A DNA stretch of 64,000 nucleotides. Origin: an uncultured Oscillospiraceae bacterium (lineage in GTDB: Bacteria; Bacillota; Clostridia; Oscillospirales; Oscillospiraceae). Position numbers and translations under genes: made by a program. The notes under the pieces are model-generated. The model did no database searches. It had not been told where the DNA came from and was given only the letters and a program-made list of their open reading frames with translations. The DNA is taken from the NCBI GenBank assembly GCA_944385475.1, contig CALWXJ010000054.1, positions 1-64,000 on the forward strand. Direction: 5' to 3'. Below, piece after piece: positions 8,420 to 17,583 of this stretch; the stretch's first letter is position 1; each line of letters starts with the position of its first letter.

Positions 8420-9304
8420 ATGAATACAAATTTTGCGGAATTGACCGCTTGGATCGGCCGATATCTATTGACCATTCAACTGACAGACGTATTAGATATC
8501 GGCATCATGGCGTTTGTCCTCTATAAGGTTTTCACTTTGGTGCAAAGCACCAAGGCTGCCAGCCTGCTCAAAGGCCTTTTTATCTTTTTAGGGGTATTGG
8601 TGGCGTCTTATCTCTTCCATTTAAACGGCATCTATTATCTGCTCAGTCGAATGGTGGAGTGGGGCGTTCTGGCTTTGATTATCCTATTTCAGCCGGAACT
8701 GCGCAAAGTATTGGAGAAGGTGGGGAGCCGCCGGTTCACAGCCTTCTTTATTCACACGGAAACAGCCAGCGCCATGGAACAGGCCATCCGCCAGACGGTG
8801 CTAGCCTGTACGGAGATGTCCCAAAGCCGCACAGGCGCTTTGATCGTATACGAGCGGGAAATCTTGCTGGATGATATTATCCGAAGCGGGACCGTCTTGG
8901 ATGCCGCGGTTTCCAGTGAGCTCCTTAAAAATATTTTCTTTGTAAAGGCACCAATGCATGATGGCGCCGTGATTGTCCGGAAGGGACGTATCATGGGCGC
9001 CGGGTGCATGCTGCCCTTAAGTAAGAACATCAATCTCTCCCGGGATCTCGGGATGCGGCATCGGGCCGGTATCGGCATGAGTGAGAATTCCGATGCGGTA
9101 GTGGTGATCGTCTCAGAGGAGACCGGCTCCATTTCGGTGACGATAGGCGGAATGCTGAAGCGCCATCTCAAGCCGGAGACGTTGGAAAATATCCTGCGGA
9201 ACGAATTGCTTCCGCAGGAGGTTGATGAGGCGGACAAGCAGAAGTTCAGCCTGCTGTCTTTGCTGCGGCCCAAGGGGAATGGAGGCGAAGACAATGATGC
9301 ATGA
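8420..9304 (+). CDS. cdaA: Diadenylate cyclase CdaA
   Basis: Membrane-bound c-di-AMP synthase, 294 aa. Three hydrophobic N-terminal segments (residues about 20-40, 50-67 and 72-92) precede a DAC domain. The DAC domain has the catalytic DGA motif at 181-183 and RHR at 213-215, followed by SENSDAVVVIVSEETG. c-di-AMP controls potassium and osmolyte homeostasis. cdaR follows with an 11-bp overlap, as in most Firmicutes; the usual third partner glmM is instead about 44 kb away, behind ruvB. The ribosome site is weak. Confidence 0.95.
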   Translation: MNTNFAELTAWIGRYLLTIQLTDVLDIGIMAFVLYKVFTLVQSTKAASLLKGLFIFLGVLVASYLFHLNGIYYLLSRMVEWGVLALIILFQPELRKVLEKVGSRRFTAFFIHTETASAMEQAIRQTVLACTEMSQSRTGALIVYEREILLDDIIRSGTVLDAAVSSELLKNIFFVKAPMHDGAVIVRKGRIMGAGCMLPLSKNINLSRDLGMRHRAGIGMSENSDAVVVIVSEETGSISVTIGGMLKRHLKPETLENILRNELLPQEVDEADKQKFSLLSLLRPKGNGGEDNDA

Positions 9305-10607
9305 AAGAAAAATCGACAAGCGAAAAATTTTATACATGGTGTTGGCCATTGCTGTGGCAATGGGCATTTGGTTTTATGTGGATGAGGCCAACAATGAAAC
9401 CGCCTCTGTCACCATAACAGATATCCCAATTGAATATATAGGAAAAGATACCACCCTTGCCGACCGGGGCCTGATGCTGGTGGAAGGGGAAGACAGCGGC
9501 ACAGATGCCACAGTGGATATTACCTTTGAGGGCACTCGCCGCCTGGTGACAAGCCTTGACCGGACAAAAATTCGGGTGACGGCAGATCTTTCCTATATCA
9601 CCAGTGCCGGGCGGCAGACTGTCACTTTGCAAACCAGCTTTACAGACCGTCGGTTTACCTCCGGTATCCGCATCAACGAATACAGCAGTGAAAAAGCATC
9701 TATCAATATTGGGGAGCTTAACCGCAAAAACGTGGAGCTGCGCTGTGAAGTCATTGGAAATGTGGCGGAAGGATACTCCGCGGGCCAGCTGCAGATGTCC
9801 ATGGAGACCCTGGAGATCCTGGGGCAGTCGGAGGACCTCGCTTCTGTCAGCTATGCCAAGGTCAATCTGGATATCGGCACAGACGCCAAGGAGACGATTC
9901 ATGCGGAGCTGCCCTATGAACTCTATGACAGCAATGACCAGCTGATTGAAAACAATCGGATCCACGCCCAGGCGGAGACGATTGAAGTGACATTGCCGAT
10001 TTATGTGACCAAGGAGCTCCCCCTGGTGATGGACTTTATTGAGGCCCCCGGCGCCCGGCTGGAAGATATGGTCTGGGATATCCAGCCCAAAACCATTACT
10101 GTTTCTGGAGACGCCTCGGTACTCAATGATGTGGACAGCATCGTTTTGGATACCTTCAGCCTTTTGAACGTAGGCAACGAAGTTTCCTCCCACAGCTATT
10201 CCATCATCATTCCCAGTGGCTGTGAAAACCTCAGCGGGGTCACCCGCGCCACGTTGGAGATTGCATTCCCGGAGCGCAGCGTCTCCCAGATCTCCACCTC
10301 CAACATCTCCTTCACCAATCGCCCGGATGGGAAAAATATTGAGCTTTTAACAGAACAGGTCACTGTCTCCATCTTTGGCTCTGCAGATGATGTGGCGGCC
10401 ATCAGCGGCGAACAGCTGAGCCTGGTGGTGGATCTGACAGATTACGCAGGGGCGGAAGGGACCTATACAATTCCTGCCACGGTGCAGCTGAGATCCGGAC
10501 AAGATGTGGGAATTTCTGGGAGTTATCAGATCCGTGTGCGCATTACAAACGAATCTGAGGAAGAGGAGTCAGGGGCCCCACTTGATGGTACGGAGGCAGG
10601 CATATGA
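9294..10607 (+). CDS. cdaR: YbbR-domain regulator of CdaA
   Basis: CdaR, 437 aa: a single N-terminal membrane anchor (ILYMVLAIAVAMGIWFYV) followed by four tandem extracytoplasmic YbbR repeats of roughly 80-90 residues. It binds CdaA and modulates c-di-AMP synthesis. The ATG at 9294 has GGAGG 8 bases upstream; the longer in-frame opening from 9222 has no ribosome site and would precede the anchor. The gene overlaps cdaA and the following RseC-like gene, so all three are translationally coupled. Confidence 0.92.
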   Translation: MMHERKIDKRKILYMVLAIAVAMGIWFYVDEANNETASVTITDIPIEYIGKDTTLADRGLMLVEGEDSGTDATVDITFEGTRRLVTSLDRTKIRVTADLSYITSAGRQTVTLQTSFTDRRFTSGIRINEYSSEKASINIGELNRKNVELRCEVIGNVAEGYSAGQLQMSMETLEILGQSEDLASVSYAKVNLDIGTDAKETIHAELPYELYDSNDQLIENNRIHAQAETIEVTLPIYVTKELPLVMDFIEAPGARLEDMVWDIQPKTITVSGDASVLNDVDSIVLDTFSLLNVGNEVSSHSYSIIIPSGCENLSGVTRATLEIAFPERSVSQISTSNISFTNRPDGKNIELLTEQVTVSIFGSADDVAAISGEQLSLVVDLTDYAGAEGTYTIPATVQLRSGQDVGISGSYQIRVRITNESEEEESGAPLDGTEAGI

Positions 10608-11014
10608 CACAGATTGCTACAGTTGAAAAATGGATCGATGATACCCATGCGATCATCTCTGTGCCCAGAAAGTCTGCCTGCGGCCATGATTGTGAAGAGT
10701 GCGCGGGCTGCGGCGTCTCAGGCGTGGCTGTGCAGGCCAAGGCGCGAAACCCCATTGGGGCCCGCCCGGGTCAAAAAGTCGTGGTGGAGAGCGATACTCC
10801 GAAACTTCTCCGGATTGTGGCATTGGTATATTTGATTCCGGTGGTATTTTTCTTGGCGGGATATCTGATCCCCGCATTGCTCCAGGCCAGCGTATCCATC
10901 CAATATGCCTTGGCAGTGGCGGGCTTTCTCGCAGGCATCGCCTTGGCCGTCCGATATGACCGCAAGCTTCGGGCCCACGGAGGGATCTCCTTCACCATTG
11001 TGCGCCGGTTTTAA
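10604..11014 (+). CDS. SoxR-reducing system RseC family protein
   Basis: A 136-aa small membrane protein of the RseC/MucC family. The N-terminal domain has a cysteine cluster (ACGHDCEECAGCG, residues about 25-37), and two adjacent transmembrane segments lie at about 70-88 and 95-113. In proteobacteria the family belongs to a SoxR-reducing system. In Clostridia the role is unclear, although the Cys cluster suggests a redox function. The ATG overlaps the cdaR stop by 4 bp, and the next gene begins 2 bp after the stop. Confidence 0.8.
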   Translation: MTQIATVEKWIDDTHAIISVPRKSACGHDCEECAGCGVSGVAVQAKARNPIGARPGQKVVVESDTPKLLRIVALVYLIPVVFFLAGYLIPALLQASVSIQYALAVAGFLAGIALAVRYDRKLRAHGGISFTIVRRF

Positions 11015-11016
11015 CG

Positions 11017-11913
11017 ATGTTTGGCTATGTGGTTCCGCCCTTGGGCCTTATGACGAAGGAGGAAAGGGAAACCTTTTCCATGGCCTATTGCGGCCTGTGC
11101 CATACGCTTGGAAAACGATATGGTCAGGCAGCCCGGTTCATCTTGAATTATGACTTGACGTATTTGGCCATCTTACTGTCCGGGGAAGCACCCCATGAAT
11201 CCCGCCAAAGCCGCTGTTATGCAAGTCCAATTCGAAAACGATCATATTTTCTGCCTGGCAGCGCTATGGAGCTGGCGGCTGATGAAAGTGTGATTTTGGC
11301 CTATTGGCAGTTACAGGACGCGGTTGACGACCTTGCCTGGCTTCAGGGCGTGAAATACCGCACGGCCATGGGCATTTTGGGGCCTGCTTATAAAAAAGCA
11401 AAGCGCTGGCGCCCTGCTTTTGATGAGGCCGCCCGGAATCAAATTGAAGGATTGCACCAGTTGGAAAAAGCCCGTTCTTCTTCCATGGATGCGGCGGCAG
11501 ATGCATTTGCAATTCTGCTTGCTGCAGCAGCAGACGAGCTGCCGGACGGTCCCAAACGCAGAGTCTTATTTCAGCTTTTGTATCACCTGGGGCGGTGGGT
11601 GTATCTCATCGATGCGGCGGATGATATTAAAAAAGATTTTGCAGGAGGCAGCTATAATCCTTTGATCCCGCGCTATGGTCTTTTGGATGGGAATTGGACA
11701 AAAGAAAGCCGTCATGCGTTTGCGCTTACCCTGGACCATTCCATTCATATGATGGCCACGGCTTTTGAACTTGGGGATTTTGGGATTTGGACACCGATTT
11801 TAAGCAAGACCCTGTATAACACCCTGCCAGCTGTGGGAAAGTCCGTATTGGATGGAACTTTTCACCATCTCCGCAGAAAGAGAATTCATACAATTGAAAA
11901 CAATGAAGGCTGA
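11017..11913 (+). CDS. DUF5685 family protein
   Basis: A 298-aa protein of the DUF5685 family. It begins MFGYVVPPLGLM, has a CGLCHTLGKRYG motif near residue 28 and another Cys in SRCYASP near 67, and continues as a mostly helical body with acidic pairs (YLIDAADDIKKD near 195). No enzymatic function is established. The C-containing N-terminus and acidic helices recall metal-dependent or prenyl-synthase-like helical folds, but that is only an impression. It lies directly upstream of a J-domain protein, a common pairing in Clostridia. Confidence 0.75.
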   Translation: MFGYVVPPLGLMTKEERETFSMAYCGLCHTLGKRYGQAARFILNYDLTYLAILLSGEAPHESRQSRCYASPIRKRSYFLPGSAMELAADESVILAYWQLQDAVDDLAWLQGVKYRTAMGILGPAYKKAKRWRPAFDEAARNQIEGLHQLEKARSSSMDAAADAFAILLAAAADELPDGPKRRVLFQLLYHLGRWVYLIDAADDIKKDFAGGSYNPLIPRYGLLDGNWTKESRHAFALTLDHSIHMMATAFELGDFGIWTPILSKTLYNTLPAVGKSVLDGTFHHLRRKRIHTIENNEG

Positions 11914-11922
11914 GGAAACTAC

Positions 11923-12555
11923 ATGAACAATCCTTATGAAATCTTGGGCGTACCGGAAAACGCCAGCGATGAAGAAATTAAACGGGCATACAGAGAATTG
12001 GCCCGAAAATACCATCCTGACAATTACCATGATAACCCGTTAGCGGATCTGGCCCAGGAAAAAATGAAGGAGATCAATGCGGCCTACGAACAAATCACAA
12101 AAGAGCGGAGTACGGGAAACAGCAGCCGCCAGAGCGGCGCTTATGGCGGGGGCTATCAAAGCTATCGTACGCAGTCTGCCAGCGGAAGTTCTGTTTTGCA
12201 GCAGGTGCGCATTGCTATCAATACCGGGGACCTTTCCAGAGCGGAAGCCCTGCTGGCAAACTATGCAGACCACAATGCGGAGTGGAATTTTCTGCGAGGG
12301 GTCGTTTGTTTCCGCCGGGGATGGATGGACGAGGCACAGCGGTATTATGAAACCGCCTGTCAAATGGCCCCCTCCAATCCTGAGTATCGGCAGGCTCTGG
12401 AATACATGAATGGCGGCGCCGGGGGCGCCTATCACCCAGATGGGACCCCCTATGGCACGGAGGCGTGCGGAGGTGACTTCTGCAGCCGTCTTTGCTGCTT
12501 CTATTTGCTGTGCAACGGGTGCGGTCTTGGCGGAATGCGCTTTTGCTGTATCTGA
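11923..12555 (+). CDS. J-domain protein with cysteine-rich C-terminus
   Basis: A 210-aa protein. An N-terminal J domain (residues 1-65, with the HPD tripeptide in KYHPDNYHD) is the DnaK-stimulating module. A low-complexity Gly/Ser/Tyr linker follows, then a TPR-like helical stretch (residues about 95-160, [18 protein letters not shown]). The C-terminal tail of about 30 residues holds seven cysteines in [20 protein letters not shown] spacing. It lacks the DnaJ zinc fingers, so it is a specialised co-chaperone rather than DnaJ. The tail could bind metal or lipid; neither is shown. Confidence 0.85.
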   Translation: MNNPYEILGVPENASDEEIKRAYRELARKYHPDNYHDNPLADLAQEKMKEINAAYEQITKERSTGNSSRQSGAYGGGYQSYRTQSASGSSVLQQVRIAINTGDLSRAEALLANYADHNAEWNFLRGVVCFRRGWMDEAQRYYETACQMAPSNPEYRQALEYMNGGAGGAYHPDGTPYGTEACGGDFCSRLCCFYLLCNGCGLGGMRFCCI

Positions 12556-12587
12556 GATTTCGTAGTGCAAGGGAGAGAGGAAAGACC

Positions 12588-13469
12588 ATGATCAAAAGCA
12601 TGACTGGTTATGGACGAGCTAGGGAGATCCGAAATAAACGGGATATTACCGTGGAGATCCGCTCAGTGAATAACCGCTATCTGGACTGTACCGTTAAGAT
12701 GCCCCGAATGTACGCATTTGCTGAAGACGCGGTCAAGCAGCGGGTACAGCAATCCGTTTCCCGGGGAAAGGTGGATGTGTTCATCACCGTAGACGCAACA
12801 GCAGCGGATGTTTCAAAAGTCGCAGTGAACCGTGAATTGGCACTTCAATATCTGTCTGCCATGGAAGAGCTTTCGCAGCTTTGCGGCTACACGGACTGGA
12901 AGATTTCCCCGGAGCAACTCTCCCGTTTTCCGGATGTGCTAAGCGTTACAAAGGCAGATGAGGACTTGGATACCATCACTATGGACCTTTGTGCTGTTTT
13001 GGACCAAGCACTGGAGTCCTATAATGCCATGCGTACCGTGGAAGGGCGCAAATTGGCGGAGGATATTGCAAATCGCTTGGATCATATTGAATCCTATACC
13101 ACCCAGGTGGAAGCACGTTCCCCGGAGACGGTGTCTGAATACCGCGCAAAACTCGCCACCCGGATGCAGGAGGTGCTGCAAAGTTCCTCCATTGACCCGC
13201 AGCGCATATTGCTGGAGGCCGCCATTTACGCAGATAAAGTGGCCGTGGACGAGGAGACCGTCCGCCTTCGCAGCCATGTCTCCCAATTGCGGAGCATGTT
13301 GGAAGCAGAAGAACCCATGGGCCGGAAAATGGATTTTTTGATCCAGGAAGTCAACCGCGAATCCAATACCATCGGATCCAAATGCAATGACGTTTCCATC
13401 GCACAAGTGGTGGTAAGCCTAAAAGGAGAGGTGGAAAAAATGCGGGAACAGGTCCAGAATGTGGAGTGA
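12588..13469 (+). CDS. yicC: YicC family endoribonuclease
   Basis: A 293-aa YicC/YloC-type protein. It starts IKSMTGYGRA and has the conserved VEIRSVNNRYLD block, ending in the DUF1732 region (LIQEVNRESNTIGSK). E. coli YicC has been shown to act as an endoribonuclease. The ATG at 12588 follows GAGAGAGG; the in-frame opening upstream overlaps the J-domain gene in another frame and is not used. It begins the yicC-remA-gmk-rpoZ-priA series conserved across Firmicutes. Confidence 0.92.
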   Translation: MIKSMTGYGRAREIRNKRDITVEIRSVNNRYLDCTVKMPRMYAFAEDAVKQRVQQSVSRGKVDVFITVDATAADVSKVAVNRELALQYLSAMEELSQLCGYTDWKISPEQLSRFPDVLSVTKADEDLDTITMDLCAVLDQALESYNAMRTVEGRKLAEDIANRLDHIESYTTQVEARSPETVSEYRAKLATRMQEVLQSSSIDPQRILLEAAIYADKVAVDEETVRLRSHVSQLRSMLEAEEPMGRKMDFLIQEVNRESNTIGSKCNDVSIAQVVVSLKGEVEKMREQVQNVE

Positions 13470-13472
13470 AGC

Positions 13473-13724
13473 ATGAAGCTGATCAACATTGGATTTGGCA
13501 ATCTGGTTTCTGCCCAGCGAATCGTGGCAATCATCAGCCCGGATTCCGCTCCCATCAAACGCATGGTGCAGGAGAGCCGGGAACGGGGGATGCTGATCGA
13601 TGCTACCTATGGGCGAAAAACCGCCTCAATTTTTGTGATGGACAGTGACCATGTGATTTTATCAGCGCTTTCTCCAGAGCGGTTTCATACTGCTCTGGAA
13701 GAGGGGGAGGAGATCGCCACATGA
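13473..13724 (+). CDS. remA: RemA/DUF370 extracellular matrix regulator
   Basis: An 83-aa RemA-type DNA-binding protein. It shows the family start KLINIGFGN, the [18 protein letters not shown] helix region and [11 protein letters not shown]. In B. subtilis RemA oligomerises on DNA to activate matrix and osmoprotection genes. It is placed between yicC and gmk as in B. subtilis, and overlaps gmk by 4 bp. Targets in this organism are unknown. Confidence 0.92.
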   Translation: MKLINIGFGNLVSAQRIVAIISPDSAPIKRMVQESRERGMLIDATYGRKTASIFVMDSDHVILSALSPERFHTALEEGEEIAT

Positions 13725-14308
13725 GAGGAAGAACCTTTATTATTTCAGGTCCGTCAGGAGTTGGGAAGAGTACGGTACTCAAGGCTTTGATGGAGCAAAG
13801 AGACAAGCTGTATTTTTCTGTTTCTGCCACGACACGTTCCCCCCGTACGGGAGAGGTAGATGGTGTCCACTATCATTTTTTGGACGAGGAGACCTTCCAA
13901 AATTGGATTTCTCACGACGAATTTTTAGAATATGCCGAATATGTGGGAAACTTTTACGGAACGCCGAAACGCTTTGTGGATGAAGCAATGGATCGCGGAG
14001 AAGATGTGATTTTGGACATTGAGGTTCAAGGTGCCCTTCAGGTCACGGAGAAACGCCCCGATACCGTTCGGATCTTCCTGGCTCCCCCCAGCTGGGAGGA
14101 GCTGGAGCGCAGACTCATACAGCGGGGAACAGATGATCCCCAGCGGATTCACAGGCGGCTGCAGCGGGCCAGGGAGGAGATTCTCACCGCCAACACATAT
14201 GATTATGTCGTCATCAATGACTGCGTGGAGCAGGCGGTAAAAGAACTGGACGCCATTATAACCGCGGAACATTGCCGCCCCTCCCAGCAGCTGATGCGTC
14301 TTAATTGA
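13721..14308 (+). CDS. gmk: Guanylate kinase
   Basis: GMP kinase, 195 aa, converting GMP to GDP. The P-loop GPSGVGKS is at residues 10-17, and the GMP-binding segments are [17 protein letters not shown] and [13 protein letters not shown]. The lid region carries RRLQRAREE. It is in the standard position between remA and rpoZ. Confidence 0.97.
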   Translation: MRGRTFIISGPSGVGKSTVLKALMEQRDKLYFSVSATTRSPRTGEVDGVHYHFLDEETFQNWISHDEFLEYAEYVGNFYGTPKRFVDEAMDRGEDVILDIEVQGALQVTEKRPDTVRIFLAPPSWEELERRLIQRGTDDPQRIHRRLQRAREEILTANTYDYVVINDCVEQAVKELDAIITAEHCRPSQQLMRLN

Positions 14309-14361
14309 TTCCTATCGTGTTATTGCATTTCAAGATATCGTGAGAAAGGAAGTCTTGCATT

Positions 14362-14577
14362 ATGATGTTGTATCCCGCTATCAGTAAGTTGACAAGCTAT
14401 ATTCCAAACCGTTATATGCTGGTAAATGTTGTGGCCCGGCGGGCCCGCCAGATTGCCGATCAGGCGGAAGAGACGGGAGAACAGTTGGAGGAAAAACCCG
14501 TGACACTGGCCATCAATGAAGTAGCAGAAGGAAAGCTGGATGCCAGTCATATGGATTTGACCATTCGGGAAGATTGA
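14362..14577 (+). CDS. rpoZ: RNA polymerase omega subunit
   Basis: A 71-aa omega subunit. The motifs NRYMLVNVVARRARQIAD and KPVTLAINEVAEGKL match the RpoZ core that cradles the beta-prime C-terminus. The ATG at 14362 follows AGAAAGGA. It lies between gmk and priA, the normal order. Confidence 0.92.
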   Translation: MMLYPAISKLTSYIPNRYMLVNVVARRARQIADQAEETGEQLEEKPVTLAINEVAEGKLDASHMDLTIRED

Positions 14578-14598
14578 TACGGCAAGGAGGGGCGAGGC

Positions 14599-17058
14599 AT
14601 GGAGACCGCTGTGATTGGAAAAATTGCGGTCAGCGCCGCGCCCTATTCCATTGATAAGCCCTATGACTATCTGATCCCCGACAACATGCTGGAACAGGCG
14701 CTTCCCGGCGTCCGGGTCACAGTGCCCTTTGGCCGGGGAAACCGGATCACAGAGGGAATCTTGCTGAGTGTTGATCATGGGCCCAAGACGCCCGGACTCA
14801 AAGAGTTGAGGAGCGTCCTGGACCAAGAGCCTGTCCTGGATGAGGACGGCATTGCACTGGCGTTATGGATGCGTCAGCGATATTTCTGCACCTTCTTTGA
14901 AGCGGTGAAGGTGATCCTCCCAGCAGGCCTTTGGTACCACATCAAAGAAAGCTGGTCGTTGGCCCCTGCCATGGAAGCGGAAGAACAACTCCGATTGGCT
15001 CAACATGTTCCCGGGGGAGAAGATGTCGTAACATTTTTACAGGACTGCGGCGGTCAGGCTGAGGAGGGAACTTTATCCCAGCGATGGGGTACAGAGGTGC
15101 GGAATACCCTCAAAGGGTTAGAAAAGGCGGGAATCATCGAAAAACGGACAGATGCACGGCGAAAAATCCATGATAAGACCTGTCGTATGGCAGAGTTGGC
15201 TGTGGAAGCGGAGGACGCTTTGGCGGTGGTGGAACCCCGCAGGCGATCCGCCCCTATGCGCTACGAAGTTGTCCGTCTGCTGGCTTCGGCAGGCCGGACC
15301 TCTGTAGCGGATATCAACTATTTTACAGGTGCTTCTATGGCCACACTGCGCAGTTTGGAAAAAAGCGGGCTGCTTTGTTTTAGTGAAGAGGAACAGCTTC
15401 GTTTTACAGTCCCGGAGCATGTGCAGCCGGGCGCGCCGATTGTCTTAAACCATGAACAACAAGAAGCCTTAGAGAGTATTCTATCGCACCGTGGTCCCAG
15501 TGTCACGTTGCTGCAAGGTGTAACAGGCAGCGGCAAGACTTTGGTTTATCTTCGATTGGTACAGGAAATACTTTCTCAAAAAAAGACCGCCATGGTCTTG
15601 GTGCCGGAAATCGTCTTGACGCCACAGATGATGGAAAAATTCTCCTCATACTTTGGCAATAAAGTCGTAATGCTTCACAGTTCTTTGCGAATGAGCGAGC
15701 GCTATGATCAATGGAAACGCATTCGCCGCGGGGAGGTGGAGGTGGTTTTGGGGACTCGCTCGGCAATTTTTGCTCCCTTGCCCCGTTTGGGTCTTATCAT
15801 TATGGATGAAGAGCAGGAAAGCGGCTATGATTCCGAAAATCCGCCTCGCTATCATACGCGGGATGTGGCAAAATTTCTCTGTGCCCGCCAGGGTGCCACG
15901 TTGGTATTGGGCTCTGCCACACCTACCATTGAAACTGCTTTTTTTGCAAAACGGGGAATTTATCACACCGCGCTCTTGCAAAGCCGATACAATCAGCAGG
16001 AACTGCCGCAGGTTTTGATTGCAGATCTCCGGCAGGAATTGCGCCGCGGCAACGCCGGAGCCGTCAGCTTGATCCTTCAAGAGGAGATCAAAAAAAATCT
16101 CCAAAAGGGGGAGCAAAGTATTCTTCTGCTCAACCGCCGTGGAAACAGCCGTTACGTGATTTGTGGGGAATGCGGCTATGTGCCCCAGTGCCCACGGTGC
16201 AGCACAGCTTTGACCTATCATTCGGCAAATGGCCGGCTGATGTGTCATTACTGCGGCTATTCCCAGCGGTTTGTAAACCGCTGCATGCAGTGCGGCGGGA
16301 TTTTGAAGCATGTGGGCATCGGCACACAAAAAGTAGAGGAGGAGCTGCACACCCTGTTTCCTGACACGAAGATTCTGCGAATGGACGCAGATACCACTGC
16401 CGGCGGCCATGAAAAATTGCTGCAAACCTTTATTCGTGATCAGATCCCGATTTTGCTGGGCACACAGATGGTGGCCAAGGGGCTGGATATCGAAAACGTG
16501 ACATTGGTAGGGGTCTTGTCAGCAGATCTCTCCCTCTATTTGGAACATTACCGCGCATCAGAACGTACATTCAGCCTGCTGACACAGGTGGTAGGCAGAG
16601 CAGGGCGCGGGGAGAAAAAAGGACGCGCCGTGATCCAAACCTACACACTGGACAATGACGTGATCCAATATGCTGCCAGGCAGGATTACGAAGGCTTTTA
16701 TGAAAGCGAGATCCGTTTGCGCCGGGCAAGACGATACCCTCCCTTTGCGGATCTTTTTGTCTTTACGGTCTCCGGAACGGAGGAGGGGCGCGTGCTGCGG
16801 GCTGCCGCGGCTTTGCGGGATACCTTGCGGGGTCTCTGCCAAGAAGAAAGAGAGATGGCATCCTCTTCCCCAGAGGTCTTGGGTCCTGCTCCGGTGCCTG
16901 TTCTGAAAGTCAACAACCGCTACCGTTACCATTGCACCTTGATCGGGCGCAATGATAAGGCGACTCGCTCCTGCATCAGGCATGTGCTAAAAGCCTTTGC
17001 TGGGGACAGTGCCAACCGCGGATTGAATATTTTTGTAGACTGCAATCCCTGCAGCTAA
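14599..17058 (+). CDS. priA: Primosomal protein N' (replication restart helicase PriA)
   Basis: An 819-aa PriA, which reloads the replisome at stalled forks. An N-terminal 3'-end-binding domain precedes a superfamily 2 helicase with GVTGSGKT (residues 307-314) and DEEQ near 403. Eight cysteines in CxxC pairs (about residues 520-570: CGECG, CPRC, CHYC, CMQC) form the zinc module inserted in the helicase. Motif VI is QVVGRAGRG. Length and architecture are complete. It is followed by def and fmt as in B. subtilis. Confidence 0.97.
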   Translation: METAVIGKIAVSAAPYSIDKPYDYLIPDNMLEQALPGVRVTVPFGRGNRITEGILLSVDHGPKTPGLKELRSVLDQEPVLDEDGIALALWMRQRYFCTFFEAVKVILPAGLWYHIKESWSLAPAMEAEEQLRLAQHVPGGEDVVTFLQDCGGQAEEGTLSQRWGTEVRNTLKGLEKAGIIEKRTDARRKIHDKTCRMAELAVEAEDALAVVEPRRRSAPMRYEVVRLLASAGRTSVADINYFTGASMATLRSLEKSGLLCFSEEEQLRFTVPEHVQPGAPIVLNHEQQEALESILSHRGPSVTLLQGVTGSGKTLVYLRLVQEILSQKKTAMVLVPEIVLTPQMMEKFSSYFGNKVVMLHSSLRMSERYDQWKRIRRGEVEVVLGTRSAIFAPLPRLGLIIMDEEQESGYDSENPPRYHTRDVAKFLCARQGATLVLGSATPTIETAFFAKRGIYHTALLQSRYNQQELPQVLIADLRQELRRGNAGAVSLILQEEIKKNLQKGEQSILLLNRRGNSRYVICGECGYVPQCPRCSTALTYHSANGRLMCHYCGYSQRFVNRCMQCGGILKHVGIGTQKVEEELHTLFPDTKILRMDADTTAGGHEKLLQTFIRDQIPILLGTQMVAKGLDIENVTLVGVLSADLSLYLEHYRASERTFSLLTQVVGRAGRGEKKGRAVIQTYTLDNDVIQYAARQDYEGFYESEIRLRRARRYPPFADLFVFTVSGTEEGRVLRAAAALRDTLRGLCQEEREMASSSPEVLGPAPVPVLKVNNRYRYHCTLIGRNDKATRSCIRHVLKAFAGDSANRGLNIFVDCNPCS

Positions 17059-17078
17059 GGATGCGAGGAGGTTATTTT

Positions 17079-17579
17079 ATGGCACTTCGAAATATTGTGA
17101 CCCAGGGAGATCCCTGCCTGGAAAAAGTCTGTCGCCCAGTGGTGGAGTTTAATCCCCATCTTCATGAGCTTTTGGATGATATGGCTGAAACACTTCAGGA
17201 GGCCAATGGCGCGGGGCTTGCGGCCCCGCAAGTTGGGGTTCTGCGCCGGGCGTGCATTGTGCTGGATATGGACAGCGAAGAGATCATCGAACTGATCAAC
17301 CCCGAGATCGTGGAACAAACCGGGCTGCAAACAGGACTGGAGGGGTGCTTGAGTGTGCCGGGACAGTGGGGGGTCGTCACAAGGCCTAATATTGTCCGGG
17401 TAAAGGCGCAGGACCGGAACGGCAAGTGGTTTGAGATAGAACGGGAGGGACTTACCGCTCGTGCATTCTGCCATGAGATCGAACATTTGGACGGGCACCT
17501 GTTTATCGAACATGTGGATCATCTGCTCACAGACGAAGAGCTGGAAGAATACCTAAAGAAAGAAGAGGAGGCAGAATAA
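17079..17579 (+). CDS. def: Peptide deformylase
   Basis: A 166-aa metalloenzyme that removes the N-formyl group from nascent proteins. All three motifs are intact: GAGLAAPQVG (44-53), EGCLSVPG (88-95, metal Cys 90) and HEIEH (132-136). ATG at 17079 is selected because GAGGAGG (17065-17071) is 7 bases upstream. It pairs with fmt 4 bp downstream, which performs the opposite modification on initiator tRNA. Confidence 0.97.
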   Translation: MALRNIVTQGDPCLEKVCRPVVEFNPHLHELLDDMAETLQEANGAGLAAPQVGVLRRACIVLDMDSEEIIELINPEIVEQTGLQTGLEGCLSVPGQWGVVTRPNIVRVKAQDRNGKWFEIEREGLTARAFCHEIEHLDGHLFIEHVDHLLTDEELEEYLKKEEEAE

Positions 17580-17583
17580 AGCT

